This document shows positions 32,251 through 43,857 of a DNA stretch of 64,000 bases, in pieces. The notes beneath the pieces were generated by a model that saw nothing but the letters and a program-made list of their open reading frames with translations, did not search any database and was not told the origin of the DNA. The first letter of the stretch is position 1; every line of letters begins with the position of its first letter. The stretch is from Brachypodium distachyon (Eukaryota; Streptophyta; Magnoliopsida; Poales; Poaceae): the NCBI RefSeq assembly GCF_000005505.3, contig NC_016131.3, forward strand, positions 58,141,355-58,205,354, in the 5' to 3' direction. The position numbers were made by a program, and so were the translations under genes.

Positions 32251-32587
32251 GCACGTGTACACCTGGGGCATGCATCCATGGGTGGCCTGGCCCGAAACCC
32301 GGCATCCATGTACTGAACTACACTCGGCAAAGATTGGAAATAAATATATAAAAAATTCATCCTGAGCTACGTGAAGAAGTGGCGCATAGCATAGCACGCG
32401 ATGCCCATCGCCTGCCCAACACGCCCTTCTTCCCGAGCCGCTTCCTGATGTGCAAGCTTATCTAGCTTGTAGATCTCCGTCTACCTGGTGGCCACGCCAT
32501 CAGAGTGGTACATCGCCCAGGCTAGTTCCTTGAGCGTTTGCGGCGATCCCTCTTTGCGGACGCAATGGAGAGGCAGGCTGTGTTTCC
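32251..32587. other. Spacer; no gene seen
   Basis: There is unique sequence between the minisatellite and copy 2 of the gene fragment. No ORF, repeat or RNA feature was recognised. Confidence 0.4.
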
Positions 32588-33545
32588 TCAGATTATGGGA
32601 AACTCAATTGCCAAAGCTAATTCTGATTTTCCTCAGATTTGGATCTGGCTTGGAGAATGTTGCGTACCGCGAGCGCAATACTACTGAGAAGAACCCTGCA
32701 AGCAAAACTATTGAGAAATTTCAAACATTTCTGCCTTTGCTGAAGTCTCCATGCTAAGAGGTGGCCTCAGACCCTCAGTTATATTAGTTATTACTCATGC
32801 ATTGGTGAATGGTTTAAATACTCATGATCTCCATTTAATTTGCAGAAGACATAGACTACTCGTTAAGAGTCTGCTTCAAAGCCTTAGCCATCTGGAAGCA
32901 TTTGATTGAGCCTGACCTTTAACAAATTACCAGGCTGTATCTCCTAGCTTCTAGTAATATATAATGCTAGCTATATCCAGTTGTCTGCTATTTTGAAGTA
33001 TAAATTAAGAAGTATATTTGCAACATAAGTGTTTCAGTGCCTCCGTTCTTCTGAAAAAGCATTTTTGGCGTAGATGTTAGTTAACTTAAAATTTAGGTGG
33101 CTAAGAGTAAAAATGTAGCATACACATGCATGATATGGGTACCTTCACGTAAATAAATCATTTGGTGTACTCATGATCCATGGTAAATAAATTGTGATAT
33201 CCATCTGAAATGTCAGGTACTGATGCTGGTATATTTTGGCGGTTCTTCCTTTGTTGATTTTCTTAATTCAGTTATAAATATGTCGTCATATGTTCTTCAA
33301 ATTGACTTCAAAGACTAGAGAAGCAACCCTATACTGTACAAAGGCTATTTAATTATGCAAATCATTGATACAACACTGAAAAAGGCCAAGGATACTCTGC
33401 TGGCTCGTAAAGGTGATAATGTATCGTATCCATATCGCTTAGAAAAATCTGATCTAGACAAGGAGATACTGTTTTGTACTAGCGCAATATATATTGCCTG
33501 TACTAGAGAAGAAGGTAAACATATTAGATCATGTTCTGCTTAGCT
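32588..33545 (+). pseudogene. Fragment of an unidentified multi-exon gene, copy 2
   Basis: Direct duplicate of 30895-31775, with matching exon-like pieces and intron-like gaps (shared words include GATTTTCCTCAGATTTGG, TTAAGAGTCTGCTTCAAAGC and GGTGATAATGTATC). Differences include single-base indels that break frames (CGCAATACTACTGAG against CGCAGTACTTGAGACTGAG) and a changed third piece. One further exon-like piece follows at 33612-33830. Confidence 0.5.
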
Positions 33546-33611
33546 ACTTGCTTTTCATCATGTAAATCATGCATTAGTACGTAACATGCATGTGAAGATC
33601 TTGGATGAAAT

Positions 33612-33830
33612 AATGACATTTTTTAGCTTTTTGGAATCAGCATCAAGACCTGGAGCAAGGATCAATATCAACCCCAATCTCAGCAGCAAGTGCTGAGCAG
33701 AATATGATTGGCTGTCCAGTGCCTAGAGCTGCATCTTCAAGTTGGTCACATATTTTTGTACCAAGAAATTCTGGGAGCGTCATCATCCCCCCAGCTCAAG
33801 TCTCAAGATGATGGTGATGATTCCGGCCGG
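33612..33830 (+). pseudogene. Possible further exon of the unidentified gene
   Basis: After a TTTTTTAG acceptor-like site the frame reads FWNQHQDLEQGSISTPISAA, then PVPRAASSSWSHIFVPRNSG, then IIPPAQVSR and a stop. It may be the terminal exon of the gene whose middle is at 32588-33545. The protein is not recognised. The tail could also be chance. Confidence 0.35.
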
Positions 33831-34159
33831 GATGAATTAAGTAGAGTACCTTCTGTCAGCTGAATTGAAATAAGCATACGAATGTCATGAGCCATCAAGT
33901 CTTTCAGAGCTCTACCAATCTGTAATCTCTTGTACTCGTGATGAGTGAATTTATCAAGTGTCGGAAACTGCCCGGGGTAGCCGAGCGGTGGTTAGCTCCG
34001 TCCATGGCTGGATCCATAAGACACTTGGTTAAGTTACTAATCTACCCATAGTGTTAAGTAATGGTTGGTGCTTTGCGCAAAAAAAATAGTTAAAAAGCAT
34101 AGAAGCACTTCCATCAAATAATCTGCTCTCTCTGGTCCTCGTAAAATGTTTACATCACA

Positions 34160-34600
34160 AAGGGCTTGATATGTGTCCTGGGCTCCATTGCTCACCTTGT
34201 TGAGAAAAGGGAAAAAAAACCGGGAGACGTGGGGCGTGGAACATGCATGTGCAAGGTGAACATCATTTTTCCATTTGTGTAGAATACTTTTCCATGTGTC
34301 GGAAACATTTTCTTGAGCTAATTAATGAATTAAACATGGTTTCATTTCACGTGCACAAAAAACACCTTATGTATGCAAAGTTATTTTTCAAGCATTTTCC
34401 TATATCGCATTTCACTTGAGTTTGATCATGTAGAAACTAACATATGTGCCCATGTAAATGATTTTATGCTCTCCTTGAAGCCACAGTCACATACTATTTT
34501 TTATTGGAAAAAACACTTTTCCAATAATTTGAATACTTTTCCGTCCAACAGAAACATTTCTTTGACCTATGAAACACTCCTACTATGGAGTATGGACTTG
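34160..34600. repeat. Dispersed repeat, copy a
   Basis: A block containing TCCATTGCTCACCTTG, TTTTCCATGTGTCGGAAACA, ACATGGTTTCATTTCACGT and AAAAACACCTTA. It recurs at about 35425-35800 and 37125-37800. It includes a scrap of the array F-box C-terminus (TTGAGTTTGATCATGTAGAA, CATATGTGCCCATG). It is probably part of a duplicated unit that also carries the DUF295-like fragments. Confidence 0.65.
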
Positions 34601-35205
34601 GCTTGTATGGATGTTTCTCTGCCTACGGTGTGTTTGGGTCTTTACGATTATATATATGTGCAGTTTCTGGCCTGGCGCGTGTCTCCCCCACCTACCATGG
34701 AGGATTCAAACGAATTTCAAAATATTTGGGTGTGTGAAACCGTGCGAGATTTGGAGCGTGGCGGGATTAGTTTCCACCAAACTTACAAAATTAGTGTTAA
34801 TTAGCTGTGGCTTGGGCGGCCGGCTGGTGATTTCTTAGCTCGAACAACTTGAAAGCAAAAGAACGTTGAGAGAAGAGCTATCAAGTTCTTCCAAAAATGT
34901 CTCTGAGCCACCACTGCTCACGTTTGTAATTTCTGGAAGAATTCATCGTGCCAGGATATCTCGCACGTTTTTCGAATTCGTTTCGATCAGCGGTAGGTGT
35001 TGAGTATATACAACATGATCAAACGCAGCATTCCACACAACAAGCCATTGCCATTCGCAAGCACAGAAAGCATATACGCTTACCTTCTCTCTATCTAGTC
35101 TTACAATCATATAGTCATATCGATCGATGGTGGCAAGATCAATATATAGCTAGAACACAACACCGATCGATCAATCGGCGCCTGCGCCCGCCGGCTGCAA
35201 GATCC
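34601..35205. other. Spacer; no gene seen
   Basis: The open frame at 34373-34804 runs mainly through the repeat and has no domain. Nothing else was identified before the fragment at 35206. Confidence 0.4.
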
Positions 35206-35420
35206 ATGGCCTCGCTCACCTACGACCTCCTCCGCAAAATCGGCAAATCCTTCCTGGAGACATCGGACCTCGACTACTACAAGAACTTCCGTGCTGCCAC
35301 ACCTGCCACTGGCGCTGCGCCACAAAGCCCACGCACGAGAGGGCTAGCTTCGTCACCTTCGTCAACATCAGCACCGGCCGCTTCCTCCGCAAGCAGCTCC
35401 CTTGGCTCCGTGACTAGCTT
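35206..35420 (+). pseudogene. F-box/DUF295-type gene fragment, copy 1
   Basis: The ATG at 35206 reads MASLTYDLLRKIGKSFLETS, then DLDYYKNFRA. This is the start of a typical grass F-box/DUF295 protein, where DLDYYxNFRAVCxxWR is the F-box part. Soon after, the frame shifts; in another frame RASFVTFVNISTGRFLRKQL follows. The sequence then runs into repeat DNA at about 35425. A collapsed N-terminal fragment. Confidence 0.65.
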
Positions 35421-35424
35421 GGTT

Positions 35425-35800
35425 TTTGTAAAATGCTTCTCCATGTGTTGGAAACATTTTCTTGAGCTAATAAAGAAACATGGTTTCATTTCACGTACAA
35501 AAAAAAACACCTTACTGTATGCAAAGTAGTTATTTTTCAAGCACTTTCCTGACCCGCATTGACTTGAGTTCGATCATGTAAACTAACATATGTGCTCATG
35601 TAAATGATTTTAGTGCTCTCCGTGACATATTCACATACTATTTTTGAATGGAAAAAACACTTTTTCCATTTGTTGGAATATATACTTTTCCGTCTAACAT
35701 AAAACATTTCTTTGACTATGAAACATTGTTTCATGCTATGTACACAACAAGAATTGTGTCCAAATATTTTTCTGTTCAATGGAAACCACATGGAACTTTT
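35425..35800. repeat. Dispersed repeat, copy b
   Basis: Second copy of the block at 34160-34600 (TTCTCCATGTGTTGGAAACA, ATGGTTTCATTTCACGTAC, CAAGCACTTTCC). It follows directly on the DUF295-type fragment, as copy c does. Confidence 0.65.
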
Positions 35801-36540
35801 TTCATCCATTTTTTTCTCTGTGTTTCTCGGTGCCTCCTCGCGCAGGCGCTCGCACACCTCGCTGCCGCTGCCGCAGGAGCACGTAGCCGCACCTCCTCAC
35901 CACGACTCATTGCTTCCTGGTCGTCGATGAAGATGACGCCCGTGTCCATGAAATCCACGAGCAAGTCCATGTCATTGGAAGTCCTACAGAACTCATCCGA
36001 GATGGCCTTCATCTTGGAAGCATCATTGTCGTCGCACTCGAGGAGCCACCCGTTGAGCCTGTCCATTCGATGCTCGAAGGTGCCAATGTTGTTGGTGGCC
36101 ACCAGGTCTTGTCAGGGTCGAAGACGACGGCCTGCTGGCTTGCCGTGGAGCCGTGGCCTCCTTCCGAACCACGATGAAACGACCATGTCATGAGCTGCGC
36201 ATCGTCCACCACTACGTCCCGATGCTACGAATTGCCACGGGACGAGTACAACAAGCAGGTGTTCGACTTCGGCCTCCGGCGAAATTCCGAAGCATTGTCC
36301 ATGGAAAGCTCGTGATTTTCGTCTGCCAGCTTTGGGGTGATCTCCTCTCTCGGTGGCTTCTTTTCGCTCGCTTTTCCGTGCTCCGTAGTGTTTTAACCAC
36401 GTTGTGCGCGCCCTGGCCGCCGCTGGCGAGCCGCTGCTCGTCGTTGGTAACATCGGCACTCGGAGGAGTGGGAATGGAAGAGATCAGGTGAGGGAGGCAG
36501 AGCAGCGTAAAGGGAGGCGGGCGCAAATCTTCCATTCTCT
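35801..36540. other. Fragment-rich DNA of unclear origin
   Basis: Several frames are open on both strands. One minus-strand frame (35776-36102) has an acidic stretch RTSNDMDLLVDFMDTGVIF, and a plus-strand frame has VHGKLVIFVCQLWG. Either could be an exon relic. They are not collinear and no family was recognised, so no gene is called. Confidence 0.3.
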
Positions 36541-36784
36541 TGGTCATTTCCCTTAGTTACTACGGCTTCACGGAGGAGCAGATTATGTTGTTTCCATTCA
36601 GAAATAGTACTATTTTTGAATGGAAACAACACTTTTCCCTTTGCCTCAATACTTTTCCGTCTAATAGGATATATATGTGCGTTCAACACAATAAGATTTG
36701 GGGATATATAGATACGGCGGTGTATTATATATACTTGCACACGCACATGCACATGTACATTAGATGATGTGACCACCACCATGG
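36541..36784. other. AT-rich spacer with repeat scraps
   Basis: It holds short stretches similar to the dispersed repeat (TGGAAACAACACTTTTCC, TACTTTTCCGTCTAATA). No gene is seen. Confidence 0.4.
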
Positions 36785-37080
36785 CACCGTGGCCTCCTCC
36801 GCAAAAACGCTGAATCCGGCTTGGAGACATCGGACCTCGACTACTACTACAACTTCCGTGCTGACGTGCTGGCACCGTCCACTAGTGCCGCGCCACAAAG
36901 CCCACGCCGGACGGCACCGACCCGTGCTTTCATTTCCAGAAACTGGATCATGCTGGCACGCGAGGACGACGGCTTCATCACCTTCGTCAACGTCAGTACC
37001 GGATCCCTTACCTCCGTGACTAGCTTGGTGAGCCAGACGGATATGCTGGAAGCCGGCACTGCAAGGCAAAGAAACCCTTA
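36785..37080 (+). pseudogene. F-box/DUF295-type gene fragment, copy 2
   Basis: It reads LETSDLDYYYNFRADVLAPS, similar to copy 1, and then SRNWIMLAREDDGFITFVNV, then STGS. A (P)RNWIML-DDGFxTFVNV segment is characteristic of F-box/DUF295 proteins. The internal VCxxWR motif is missing, and both ends are cut by repeat DNA. It extends further than copy 1. Confidence 0.65.
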
Positions 37081-37124
37081 GAAGAGCCTCGGCAAGGTAA
37101 TTAATCCTCGTAGCACGACATCTC

Positions 37125-37800
37125 AAAGGGCGGGTATGTGTCCTGGGTTCCATTGCTCACCTTGCTGACCAAAGAGAAAAAACTGGAGACGAGGGGCGGG
37201 GAACATGTGCAAGGTGAACATCATTTTTCCATTTGTGTAAACTACTTTTCCATGTGTCGGAAACATTCTCCTCAGCTAATAAAGAAACATGGTTTCATTT
37301 CACGTACACAAAAAACACCTTACTGTATGCAAAATCATTTTTCAAGCACTTTCCTACATCGCATTTCACTTGAATTTGATCATGGGCCACTTCTTTTCGG
37401 CTTCTTGGACCGGCTTTTCTGAGAAGCTGTCCTACCCCAGCTTCTTGAAGAAGCCGCTACCTAAATTTGATTAAGCTACCAAATTAGTTTGGCCTAAACT
37501 ATTTTGGAAGTCTAGCTAAATTTGTGATGCGGCTTCTCCAAGAAGCTAGGTGAGCGCAGCTTCTAGGAGAAGCCGGTCCTAGAAGCCGAAAAGAACGCAC
37601 CCTATAATGCCCTCGGTGAAGCCGTAGTAACATACTATGTTTGAATGGAAACAACACTTTTCCCTTTGTCTGAATACTTTTCCGTCTAATAGAAACATTT
37701 CTTTGACATATGAAACATTGTTTCATGGTATGTACACCGCAATAATCGTGTGGAAATATTTTTCCGTTCAATGGAAACCGAACTTTTTTCATCCAACAAC
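37125..37800. repeat. Dispersed repeat, copy c
   Basis: Third copy of the 34160-34600 block, split by the MITE at 37384-37603. After the MITE it resumes with TAATGCCCTCGGTGAAGCC, in line with copy a. Confidence 0.7.
37384..37603. mobile_element. 220-bp MITE with long inverted repeats, copy 2
   Basis: It starts GGGCCACTTCTTTTCGGCTT and ends AAGCCGAAAAGAACGCACCC. The inner arms and the centre (AAATTTGATTA, AGTTTGGCCTAA, CTAGCTAAATTTG) match the copy at 22808-23029. Copy a of the host repeat lacks it. Confidence 0.85.
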
Positions 37801-38166
37801 TTTTTTTGTGGGGGGACTAAACTTTGGCATTTGCACTTCAGGGCCAACTTCAGCTTTAAATGGTAGGAGGAGTAGGCTGCCCCCGACCTTACAGTATTGC
37901 AAGAGCGTCAGGGTATTGTGGGGCGGCGGCATTGAGGCAGCACAGGCCATGGGGCGGCGCACGGCACGCGAACCCTAGCTTTCAGGGCGGAGGGTGGGGA
38001 ATACTGATTGGGGTGGGTGAGGGGAGGGATTTGTGAAGGGGAAAACAGAGTATATAGGCGATGTCATTTTTCCGTAATTACGGTGAACTCCAGACGTGCT
38101 TTTCAGCTTCATGGGTAATGGAGAAAAGTGCTTCTCACAAGTTGAATGCGGAGTAGAAAAGTAGAT

Positions 38167-38233
38167 GTTTGTTTGGGCTTGTGCTTTTAGAAGCCTGGAA
38201 GCACCAAATGCTAAAGTACAAGCCCAAACAAAC
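38167..38233. repeat. Short perfect-stem inverted repeat
   Basis: GTTTGTTTGGGCTTGTGCTT at the left pairs with the complement AAGTACAAGCCCAAACAAAC at the right, over a loop of about 20 bases, with one mismatch. It may be a tiny MITE or MITE remnant. Confidence 0.7.
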
Positions 38234-38363
38234 TGGGTCTTAGACTACCATGAGGAAAGGAGATCCTGGGATTACTGGAAAGATCGAGTCTACTGGGCTG
38301 GGCTTATGGGCCGTGGCCGTGCTACATGCTAGCTAGGTGTCTTTAATCATACATACTTCAATC

Positions 38364-39713
38364 GGAATTTATATCGCGTGAACGTTCTCGCGCGCGTCTT
38401 TCTGCGCGACGCGCTCCTGGCCGCTCGTTCTTTCGCGCGCACGATCCCAGCGTATGCCACGTGTTCTGCCGTCTCGACTCTTTCCACGTCAGCGCCAGCG
38501 TGGCTCTCCACGCGCACCGTGCTGCGCTCGCATTCGAATCTCCGTTGCTTTGAATCACATGGCCCAGAAGTAGCAGTTTGAACCTCGGCAACCGCGCCTG
38601 TCCAATTTCCCCTCGCTCACTCATCTCCGTTAGGTGCGCGTTTAATTCCCCCCTTTATTCTGCCCAAACTGTTGCCGTTACTCGCGCTCGTTACTCTCGC
38701 TCTGTCCTCCTTCCGCCGTGCGGGTTTCTCATCCTGTGGGGGGGCGAAGAGGAGGGCGATTTTGTCTGCATCTCGCCGCCGGCAAACCAGCCGGCAAATC
38801 GTGGTTTCGGTCCAATCGAACGGCGCAACAGCAGGTATTCCCCATGCCCTTCTCCCGAGAGCCATCTGTTCCTCCTCACTCGCCGTCCTGTGACATTTTT
38901 TGGAACCGTATTTCGTCGTGGATTCCAGTAGAAGGTGGTCTCGCGCGAGAAATTCGTGGCGGAATTCGTTCCTGCGGGGGCAGGAGCGGGTGGGTGTACC
39001 GTTTGATTGGTGGATTGGAGAGAATCGGTGCGGATTTTAGTGTTGATTTTTCGGATTTTGGCATGGATTATGCATCTCGGTGTCAAGGGGTGTGGGGTGT
39101 AGGGTTTCGCAGTCTGTTTTTCATGGGTATGCGTAGTGTGGATTCGTTTTTGTGTTGATGATTAATCGCCCTTCATCGCCTCTGATTTTCAATTGCAGTC
39201 AATACTGTCTAAATATACGGGGGGCAGTCCGTATTGTTGGGGCGACGATTTGGCAGGCCGGTCCCCCCCCCCCCCCCCCCCCCCGTTGCATCCGAGTTTG
39301 ATCTCATTTTCTGGATTTTTCCGTTTCTGCATTGGGCAATAAGGGTACGGGCACGGGGTTGTTCTGTAGGTTACTTAGGCGGGGTTTTGTGCGAAATATG
39401 TGATGTAAGATGTATGGGCGATGTATTCTAGTGTTTGATACAAGTGGTGAATCATGTACCTGTTTGTTGAACGTTTGTTGAATACAATCCTTCTATGTAA
39501 AATCATGTACTCAAATTGTTGAATCATGCCCTTTTTCGGCTTTTTAGTGATGTGTTGTTGTACCCTGGTGTATCATTACGATGTGGTTCATATGACAGTA
39601 TCTAGGTATTTTTGCGCGTAGCAATATGTATGCATTTTTCTGCCCTTATCCAACACGTGTATCCGTTTCTAGGTTACAATTGACAAAGTGGGTACAAGTG
39701 GTTTAGTTGTGCG
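38364..39713. other. Left terminal region and putative promoter of the MULE
   Basis: About 900 bases are GC-rich with many CGCG words, followed by an AT-richer intron-like leader. A C22 run lies at 39263-39284. The open frames here have no domains. The position suggests terminal repeat plus promoter and leader of the accessory gene at 39714. Confidence 0.45.
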
Positions 39714-42136
39714 ATGGCTAGGAAACGCAAAGGCGATGACTCGGGCAGTGAAGACACAAAGGTAACTATATGTTTGTTGTCACGGAAATTTTAGTAACGA
39801 TTGGAATGGCATTTTTACATGGTACAACTCTGAACTGCATGCACATGGTTACCTTTACTCTCCTGACATGGCAATGTTATAAGTATTTCGCATGGCAACT
39901 CTACAAATGTTAAATGCATGTTGTTACTATTTTGAAATAAAAGCACATGCAATACTACCCGTTTTTTAACTGCTTGTGTATGGGTACTTTCACTGTTTAT
40001 ATATGACATCTTTTGTAAAAGCTGATTTATGGATCATACTATCTATTCATGTCAAATGAATGCAACACTATCTATTTTCATGTCAATTGAATGCTTTTTC
40101 TTTGCTACTACTGAGGTCAAGCTTTAGAAATTTTACATTTTCTACATGTATATGGAAATTTGCCATATGAGATATGGCAAATTTAGTAAAGATTGACATG
40201 GCAACTTCCCCTGTTTTCTGGTGTTTTTTTATGGCCACCATTGGAATGATCATCCGATCATCTAATTGACACTGATTTATTTTCTTTAACTACTTTTTTT
40301 CAACCGCTTGTTCATGCAAGGAACAGGGCTTCCCCTTATGGGCTGACCCAATTGTATGATCATTTCAATGGTGTCCAAAAGCAGTCTTTCAGGATTATTG
40401 GGTGGCCGTCATTTCTCCATATAAAGACTGCCAAGCTACACAATCGTTTGGTCGATCATCTTGCGAGTTGCTATGATCCACATGATAGGTGTCTTGTCTT
40501 GCCTGAAAGGGGGAGGATCCCGATGACTGAAGAATCTGTTTATAATGCCCTTGGGGCACCACGTGGCGAGTTGCCGGTGCCATACAGGGTAGGCAAGGAC
40601 ATCGAGGCCCGGCTTGCACGGGAGCTGTTCCCAGGTATGGACTTATCCAAAGCCCCCCTTCACAGCCAGGTGAACACTATGTTGAAGGAGATGACGGATT
40701 CCGGGGACAGATTTAAGAGGCTTGTGCTGATGTACATCATGAGCACTATAATAGCACCAACTACAATCACTAGGATAAGCAGCAGGTGCTATCCTGCAGT
40801 GGTATGTTTTGTCATTCGTATTGGAGGGTCTCCCATTTTTATCTACATCTATCTATGTTCTGTCATCATCACATCCTTATTGTCATGTCAATTTACACAT
40901 TTTTTCACCCATCCCCATAACTGGGGCAACATATTCATCCGTGTGCTTGGCATGTCAACATTTTTCCCCCTGTTTTGCCCCTGGCAATTTATCCTTTATG
41001 TGATTGGCAACTTAATACCTGTTTGCCCCTGGCAATTTATCCTTTGTGTGATTGGTTGTATTGGAGGCAACTCATACAGTTATCATGGTAAATCCATTTT
41101 TTTCCCTGAAAACACATGTGGAATATTGAATATTGTAACAACCAAGCTTTTGTTTTGCACACAGGATAACATTCACAATGCGCACAGATATAATTTCTGC
41201 AAGTTTGTCATTGATCAACTCCATGAAGCATTGTCTAAGAAGAAATTAAACAAGGGTTGTCGTCTTTACCTGATGGTATGCAAGTTTTTGTCTGTTGGTC
41301 CCCTTATAATGATGACAATTTGTTGCTTCCCTTTCCCATCCATGGACTATTGAGGTGGGTTTTCACTTTTTTTTATGCAGCTTTTGTATGTTGATAGCCT
41401 AGACATAAGTGAGCTTGGCCTTGTTGTGCCAACCGCCCCGCTCGGAGTGAGCGCATGGACCAATCAATTGATTGATGGTCATCCGAGCTGACACGAAAGA
41501 AGATGGCTCTTTTGGGAATCTCCAGGTTCAGCTATGCGGTTTTTATTTTGATACCTTTTTGTCCTATCGGCATGTCAGTTGTCACTTTCTCTCTTTTTTT
41601 TGGCGCACTAATTGTGTGTGTGTGTGTGTGTGTTTGTATCAGCTCGTTTCTGACTACGCTGTGAACTATACCTTTTTTGGGGGCCCTCAACAGTTTTCTA
41701 GGTGGATTCGTCTAAACAGCCACCCTAACGTCAGGCCAAAGGTATTCTGTTTTTTGTTTTGCCTCCCCTGCTTTTTTCAAAACTGTTTTTCTTTTGTTGC
41801 AACCATAAGACAACCTTTTATTTTGTTCCTTAAGTCTTTTTTTTCTCCCAATTATTGAATGTTCTTCTTTTTTGTAGATGCAGAAGAAGGTTGAAACACT
41901 TGTGGGTCAGTTTGCTTCAGGGATGACGTCCCTACTTGGCAACCTCGTGCAAGGATGGCCTGGGCTGACACCCCGAAAGTGAAGAAATGTCCCGTCGGCT
42001 GCATGCAGTAACTGGTGGTGTGCCGACGCGTTTTCGTTCTGCAAGGGGCAGGTTTGAGATGGATAGTCAGCCAAGTGGGTCAGAAGATGATGACGATCAT
42101 GATTACGTCAGTGATGATGATTCGGTCGGCAACCCC
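39714..42136 (+). pseudogene. MULE accessory gene, plant-mobile-domain-like, 5' part
   Basis: A probable first exon at 39714-39761 reads MARKRKGDDSGSEDTK before GTAAC. A second exon, about 40321-40801, has SPYGLTQLYDHFNGVQKQSF, then RIIGWPSFLHIKTAKLHNRL and RIPMTEESVYNALGAPRGEL. This resembles the plant mobile domain found in transposon genes and a few host proteins. Further exons: 41165-41275 (HNAHRYNFCKFVIDQLHEAL), 41381-41525, 41643-41741 (YTFFGGPQQFSRWIRLNSHP) and from 41878. The fourth has a duplicated ATTG (41467-41474) that shifts the frame; without it the reading ADTKEDGSFGNLQ would follow in line. The exon from 41878 also changes frame near 41966. The CACTA element at 42137 splits that exon. 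The family name is tentative; transposon origin is well supported. Confidence 0.65.
41612..41633. repeat. TG microsatellite
   Basis: A run of about ten TG units lies in the intron before the 41643 exon of the accessory gene. Confidence 0.9.
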
Positions 42137-42379
42137 CACTACACCACGGTACAGAATTCCCGACTGGCGTTGGTCAGGAAAAGTCAATATATGCCGACAG
42201 ACTGTTGGTCGGGAAAACTCTCTACGGACTGTTGGTCGGTAATAAAACCATAAGACGACGTAATGTTGGTCGGGAATGGGAAAAGATTTGCAATCAGACA
42301 GTTTGTCGGCAATACACGCATGCGTGTCAAATATTCGGTTGGCAAATAATGCCGACCAACGCTTGGTCGGGCATGCGAA

Positions 42380-43857
42380 ATCTTTTGAGCTTCTTTGCTC
42401 TGCCCGGGAAAAATTTCGCTCTCAAATTTTCTGAAATCCCCACCCCAAGTCCCTTCGGCCCCTTCCACCACGCGCATTGCCCTAGATTTTTCTTTTCTCC
42501 CCCACGCCGCCGCCACTCTCCACCTCCGCCCCCCACGCCGCCGGTCATCTCCACCGTCGCCCCCACACGCGGCCTACTTCTACCACGGGCCACCGTGGCA
42601 CCACATGTGCTCGACCGTCGCCGCCCCCATCGTTCCTCTCCACCGCAGTCCGCGTCCTGCCTGTCACCGCTGCTACTCTTCCTCCCCGCCGCCACAAGAG
42701 TTGGATCACCACCCCGCCCTTTCCCCTCGTTGAGGTGGTAGTTCGCCATCCCAATTCCCTCAGGTGAATCTCTCTCTCCCCTACGATTGATTTTGCATGA
42801 TGATGCGTAACTTCAATGGTGCTCTGCTAGGGCTGGGGTCGTGTCCTGGGAATGGGTGTTGGTGGGGTGTTTGTGAAGCAACTGGGGGATGAAGGGATCT
42901 AGATAAGATTCTTTATGAACTGAATAATTTCGCTCTTCGTTGTTTGGGGCAGAGAGCCATTATTAGCCCATGTCCAGCAAATGTTTGTTGAAATGCTTGA
43001 ACAACCAAAAAACTTCATTCTTGTATGATTTTTCTTTGACAGGAGATTGCTAATGAAGCCATTTTATGTTTCTCGGTGTCATCTTGACAGAAATTGAGCA
43101 GATAATGAAAACAAGTGATGTAAGACCCCTTTCTTTTGTATTATTCTGGAGTATAGCTATTTCTGGCTGCATACTAGTATTTTTCTCCTGCAAATTCTTC
43201 AGCTCATATTTTAGAATATAGTGCTTTCTTCTCCACCAAAGTCTATTGTATACTTATGTTCAGTATTTGTTTTGACTTGATAATAGTAGAAAGGAAAGAC
43301 AGCAGTAAGGATACTAATTGTGGTAAAAAATTTCTTCAGGAGGCAACAACGCGGGCATCTTCTTTGTGAGACCATCTACTACCTCCATGTGTTTCTGGTT
43401 ATGTTATTGTTGTAGCAAGAGTTACTATGGAATCACTAGTGATTAAGTGATGATTTTTGCAGGAGTTAATATGATACAGAACAATACTTGAGTATATATT
43501 GTTAATTCAGAGAGAGTAGTTCTAGCAATGTTTGATTCATGAGTGATGCTTGAAATTTCAGATTTACTATGGTACAACACAGTATTTAATTTAGTAGCAG
43601 GTGCACTTAATTAAGTTTCAGTTCCAGTTCCAGTATTTTTGTTAATTTACTTATCTGAGAATAGTAGGATGCTGAAAATTCTGTTTTTAATAGGCTTTTT
43701 GTCAGCTCATTGGGCAACCCTTATTAAAAATTGGAGATCTACGGAATCCAAAGTAAGTCATCCTGCTTGCATATCTAGGTATATTTGCCAATTTGCCACA
43801 GTGGTAGATCACTATAACAAGCAGATCAGTTTTCTTGCTGAAATAATTGATGGATGG
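42380..43857. other. CACTA interior, left part; no gene supported
   Basis: 42430-42760 is GC-rich and pyrimidine-biased, like a gene leader. After it the sequence is AT-rich with intron-like stretches. No exon with a domain was recognised. Confidence 0.4.

Noticed and set aside
35776..36459. Minus-strand ORFs with acidic and basic stretches
   Set aside because: No recognisable family, overlapping frames in both directions, and surrounding repeat DNA. Left as unexplained sequence.
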